DNA of 10,492 nucleotides. Source: Amoebophrya sp. AT5.2. Lineage: Eukaryota > Sar > Dinophyceae > Syndiniales > Amoebophryaceae. The notes under the pieces were generated by a model that saw only the letters and a program-made list of their open reading frames with translations, had not been told where the DNA came from and did no database searches. The translations under genes were made by a program, and so were the position numbers. This document shows positions 7,914 to 10,492 of this stretch, piece after piece. The stretch's first letter is position 1. Each line of letters starts with the position of its first letter. Location: NCBI GenBank assembly GCA_005223375.1, contig RXOD01006386.1, positions 1 through 10,492 on the forward strand, in the 5' to 3' direction.

Positions 7914-9429
7914 CCTTCGCCTATTAATTCGGGGGTTCTTCGGGTAGCCGGTCCGCCTCTACTCTACGAGAAAAAAGTGGAGGAAGAGTTACAGGAGCAT
8001 GGACAAGGCTCGTCGGGCTCCTACAACTGCATTCTTCTACTTGATTTTAGGATTCATTGTTTGTTTGAGTCGAGGTAAAGACAATTGTCGTATCCAACAT
8101 CGTGGCAAAGTGAATGTTAAAAATACGGAGAAATTAATATTTTTAACTGCAGAAACGAACGATCGTCGAAAGGCGAATGGAAGCTCTCGTCGTGGTTGTC
8201 AGGCACCTCGTCATCAAGCAATCTCAGACAAACAAAGCCGAAACCATCATCTTTGTCTCCCTCCGTGTACGACCTCACTTTTCATGACCGCTCCGTCGTG
8301 GGCGTGTCACTTTCCTAGCTCTACGATGGTTGGATACTAAAGTAGTCAAAGCCAGGCCTAACACGACCATGCATCAGAGCGACTAGTACACACGATCAGG
8401 ATCACGGCGAAGAACACTGCATAGAACGTCGAGGGTGGTGCAACTACTCTTTTCTTACACCAAAACACCCGAGGGCGCGCAGGAGGACGCCTGTTCGGAG
8501 CTTTGTTTCGGCGGCACAGCTGGCAGCAGTCGTACTGTAGGAAGTTTTTGCTTCCGTGTAGTTGAGTCTAGCGATACAATGCCAATGGCAATGCGTATGC
8601 GACTCTAGTAAGTCCAACCAGAAGGAGAAGCCATACTGGCCCTGGTGGCGCAGCCACTTCTAGGTAGAAAGATACAGATTGATAGTGCGGAAATTCATGC
8701 GTTCAAAGTATTCTGCTGGCGTTCATCATTCATTTTATCCTCGAATCTTTGTGTCCTCGATGAGCTACATCTACCAGGCAAAACCAGTACCAGCGGTCGT
8801 TACCAGGTAGACTCCTACATCTACCAGGTCGACTACTTTACCACATACTATCAGTCATGTAAGTGAGCGTGAGAAGCGTTTATTCGTTTGTTTTGGTAAC
8901 AAGAGCCAGACTCCAGTTTTTGTGATGTCGGCCAGGGTGATTTTCATGTTTTTAAACTTAAAGATTGAATGATAGAAGTCTATTTGGCTTCGTGACCGTC
9001 GTGGTAGAGAGTTTCACTTGGCGAAACTGAAGTAAGTAATAGCGATCTTCCTGCTTTCTTTGTGCTTGGTGCGTATCGTAGTTTTTCGTCGAGAGCAAAC
9101 ATCATGCTCATGATCATCTCAAGTCTGTCTCCGTCTGTACTGTCTGCTCTGTATCTGTGATGCCCACGGTGCGGCTGTCCGGACCGGGACCCGTGAGCTA
9201 ACGCTGCTCCTACTGTTTCTTCTTCCGCAAGAACTGCATCTGCGTCTGCTCCTACTACTAAGTGCAAGCATTTGCGTTAGTGAAAGGATCCGGATGCGGA
9301 TGAACGTTTCGCTTCCGCTTGCGTTCTATCCTCTTGAGGAAGTCACTGCTCAACATCAACTTTAAACAAGAACAAGGTGACTTCTGACGGTTTAGTCTTA
9401 TACTTATTGCGAGATTGAAACTAAGCGGG
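7914..9429. other. Intergenic region upstream of the transporter-like gene
   Basis: About 1.5 kb with lower GC and no ORF of convincing codon bias. It must contain the transporter gene's 5' region near 7914-8100 and the 3' region of the acidic gene near 9300-9429. It includes a TACCAG-rich repeat cluster at 8765-8828 and two copies of CTGCTCCTACT at 9204-9214 and 9246-9256. A minus-strand ORF at 9267-8980 is open but its third positions are AT-rich compared with the other genes. I found no tRNA, 5S or spliced-leader gene here by eye. Confidence 0.45.
8765..8828. repeat. TACCAG-rich short repeat cluster
   Basis: CTACATCTACCAGG occurs at 8765-8778 and again exactly at 8815-8828, 50 nt apart. 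Two further TACCAG copies lie between them, near 8788 and 8801. The cluster is non-coding as far as can be judged. It may be a degenerate minisatellite. Confidence 0.7.
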
Positions 9430-10491
9430 TCATGACGTCGTGGTCGCACTCACGGGCAATGTCGAGGAAGGTGCAAGTGGGACTGGAATCTTGAACTTTG
9501 ACTTCGCTGTTCGTGCCCCTCCTGCTGGCTCAAGCTCATGATCCGGAAGGACGATATCTTGATCGTCATCTTCTCGGTGGTCGGGTTTTGCGCTCACCGC
9601 GCTTGAAGCGGATCCAGCACTCGCTGCCGAAGCCGGGTCCTTTTCGTCTTCCTGCCCCTCCTCGTCGTGGTCCTCCCCTCGAACAGGAACAGGCTGCTGC
9701 TCCATCGCAGCTCTGTTTTTGAAGCGTTGTATCGAGCATTTCAGGTCTTTCAGATCGATCCAGGACTGTTGCTGCGGCGGTCGCGATCCGGGACTGTCGC
9801 GATCAGATGCAGATCCTTCAGTATCTACATCCCGCCCTGCCTCCACAACATCAACATGTCCCTCGGGCGGAGGTCCTTTGTTCACAGGAGCGAGAAACCC
9901 GGCACGTTCTTGCGGTTCGCTTGCAGCGTGATTCATCGTGTGCTGCATTTGCAGTTCCTCCTCCACCGCCTCCCGGTCCACCGCCTCCCGGTCCTGGCTG
10001 CAAAAGTCTTCAAAGCCCTCCTCTACTACTTCATCCGTCCGCACCAGCTCCTCCTCCTGGGCGGGTCGCTGCTGCATCCCTTCAGCACCCGCGTCGACCC
10101 CTGCTGGGGGGGCGCTACGGTAGCATCGAGTGCCGCGTCTACGGGTATCAGCTTCAGCGGGGTCGAGAACTAGTACGCGGGTGCTGCTGCAGCTGCTGGA
10201 CCCTGTGTCCTCCTCGAGCCCGGAATCCGTCGGCAATCGGGTCGAACAGCGTGACAGTGCCTCGGCGACGTCGTTCTCGCTCTCGCTTCCGTCTTCGTGT
10301 GGCACGGGCGACCAGAAAGTCCCGTCTGAGAAAGCTCCCGGTCCCGGTGATGCTAACGGGCCGCTTGATGCGCCTGCGCCTGGTCCTTCACCTGCCCCCG
10401 CGGGGATGCGACCATGACCTCCACGAGCCGGGGGCGGGCCCGGGTCGGACCGGGGAGGAAGCCACTTGCTCTGTCTGAGGTCCCACTTCAT
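9430..10491 (-). CDS. Acidic low-complexity protein of unknown function (353 aa, possibly 5'-incomplete)
   Basis: An ORF open from the window edge to a TGA at 9432-9430, with G/C-rich third positions. The ATG at 10491 is the first in-frame one visible, but only one base precedes it, so the true start may lie outside the window. The N-terminal 60 residues are Gly/Pro/Ala-rich. Residues 65-180 and 270-320 are strongly acidic. A short amphipathic, basic segment at about 243-263 (WIDLKDLKCSIQRFKNRAA) is the only part that looks folded and could be a binding motif. A 15-bp tandem duplication encodes DREAVDREAV at about 167-176. No membrane segment or enzyme motif is visible. A GTGAGT at 9453-9448, just before the stop, is a possible splice donor, so the C-terminus may be spliced onward instead of ending at 9430. 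Confidence 0.6.
   Translation of the reverse strand: MKWDLRQSKWLPPRSDPGPPPARGGHGRIPAGAGEGPGAGASSGPLASPGPGAFSDGTFWSPVPHEDGSESENDVAEALSRCSTRLPTDSGLEEDTGSSSCSSTRVLVLDPAEADTRRRGTRCYRSAPPAGVDAGAEGMQQRPAQEEELVRTDEVVEEGFEDFCSQDREAVDREAVEEELQMQHTMNHAASEPQERAGFLAPVNKGPPPEGHVDVVEAGRDVDTEGSASDRDSPGSRPPQQQSWIDLKDLKCSIQRFKNRAAMEQQPVPVRGEDHDEEGQEDEKDPASAASAGSASSAVSAKPDHREDDDQDIVLPDHELEPAGGARTAKSKFKIPVPLAPSSTLPVSATTTS
9963..9992. repeat. 15-bp tandem duplication in the acidic gene
   Basis: CCACCGCCTCCCGGT is present twice in perfect tandem, at 9963-9977 and 9978-9992. It keeps the frame and repeats five residues (DREAV) of the encoded acidic protein. Absence of mismatches suggests a recent slippage event or selection for the repeated residues. 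Confidence 0.9.
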
Positions 10492-10492
10492 T

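Noticed and set aside
8980..9267. 95-codon minus-strand ORF between the acidic and transporter genes
   Set aside because: Third positions are mostly A or T, unlike the supported genes, and part of its sequence is a short repeat; kept only as a remote possibility of a downstream exon.
1..10492. Dinoflagellate spliced-leader sequence, tRNA or rRNA genes
   Set aside because: Scanning by eye found no spliced-leader match and no T-loop with a convincing cloverleaf; a covariance-model search would be needed to exclude them.

Overview
The window looks like nuclear DNA of a GC-rich unicellular eukaryote. Genes are interrupted by introns, the coding stretches prefer G or C at third codon positions, the proteins carry long low-complexity Ser/Ala/Gly/Asp-rich regions, and I see no bacterial ribosome-binding sites or operons. 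Several introns are flanked by short direct repeats and some contain inverted repeats. One can only be removed in frame at non-GT-AG boundaries that coincide with a 5-bp direct repeat. That combination resembles the introner elements described in the parasitic dinoflagellate Amoebophrya (Syndiniales), so an alveolate of that kind is my best guess. This is an inference; no marker gene proves it.

Three protein genes can be supported, all on the minus strand. (1) 3806 to 156: a large gene of unknown function, about 1018 residues after splicing of four exons. It has one long first exon, two introns with usable GT-AG borders, a 13-nt micro-exon and a non-canonical introner-like intron. (2) 7913 to 5592: a two-exon gene of 675 residues for a ten-segment membrane protein resembling TMEM144 and the drug/metabolite transporter superfamily. 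(3) 10491 to 9430: an acidic, low-complexity protein of unknown function, possibly incomplete at the window edge.

Between them lie lower-GC spacers: 1-155, about 3807-5166, about 5310-5591 and 7914-9429. They hold short repeats, a CGA microsatellite and weak ORFs. At 5167-5309 there is a GC-rich coding-like remnant on the minus strand whose reading frame breaks at a run of five identical bases.

The genes do not form an obvious pathway. The interest lies in how introns have entered them: two introns sit nine nucleotides apart in the ancestral exon of gene 1. Gene 2 contains a perfect 20-bp inverted repeat within its coding exon, and its core octamer recurs in the inverted repeat of the same gene's intron. 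No rRNA, tRNA, CRISPR array or autonomous transposon was recognised.
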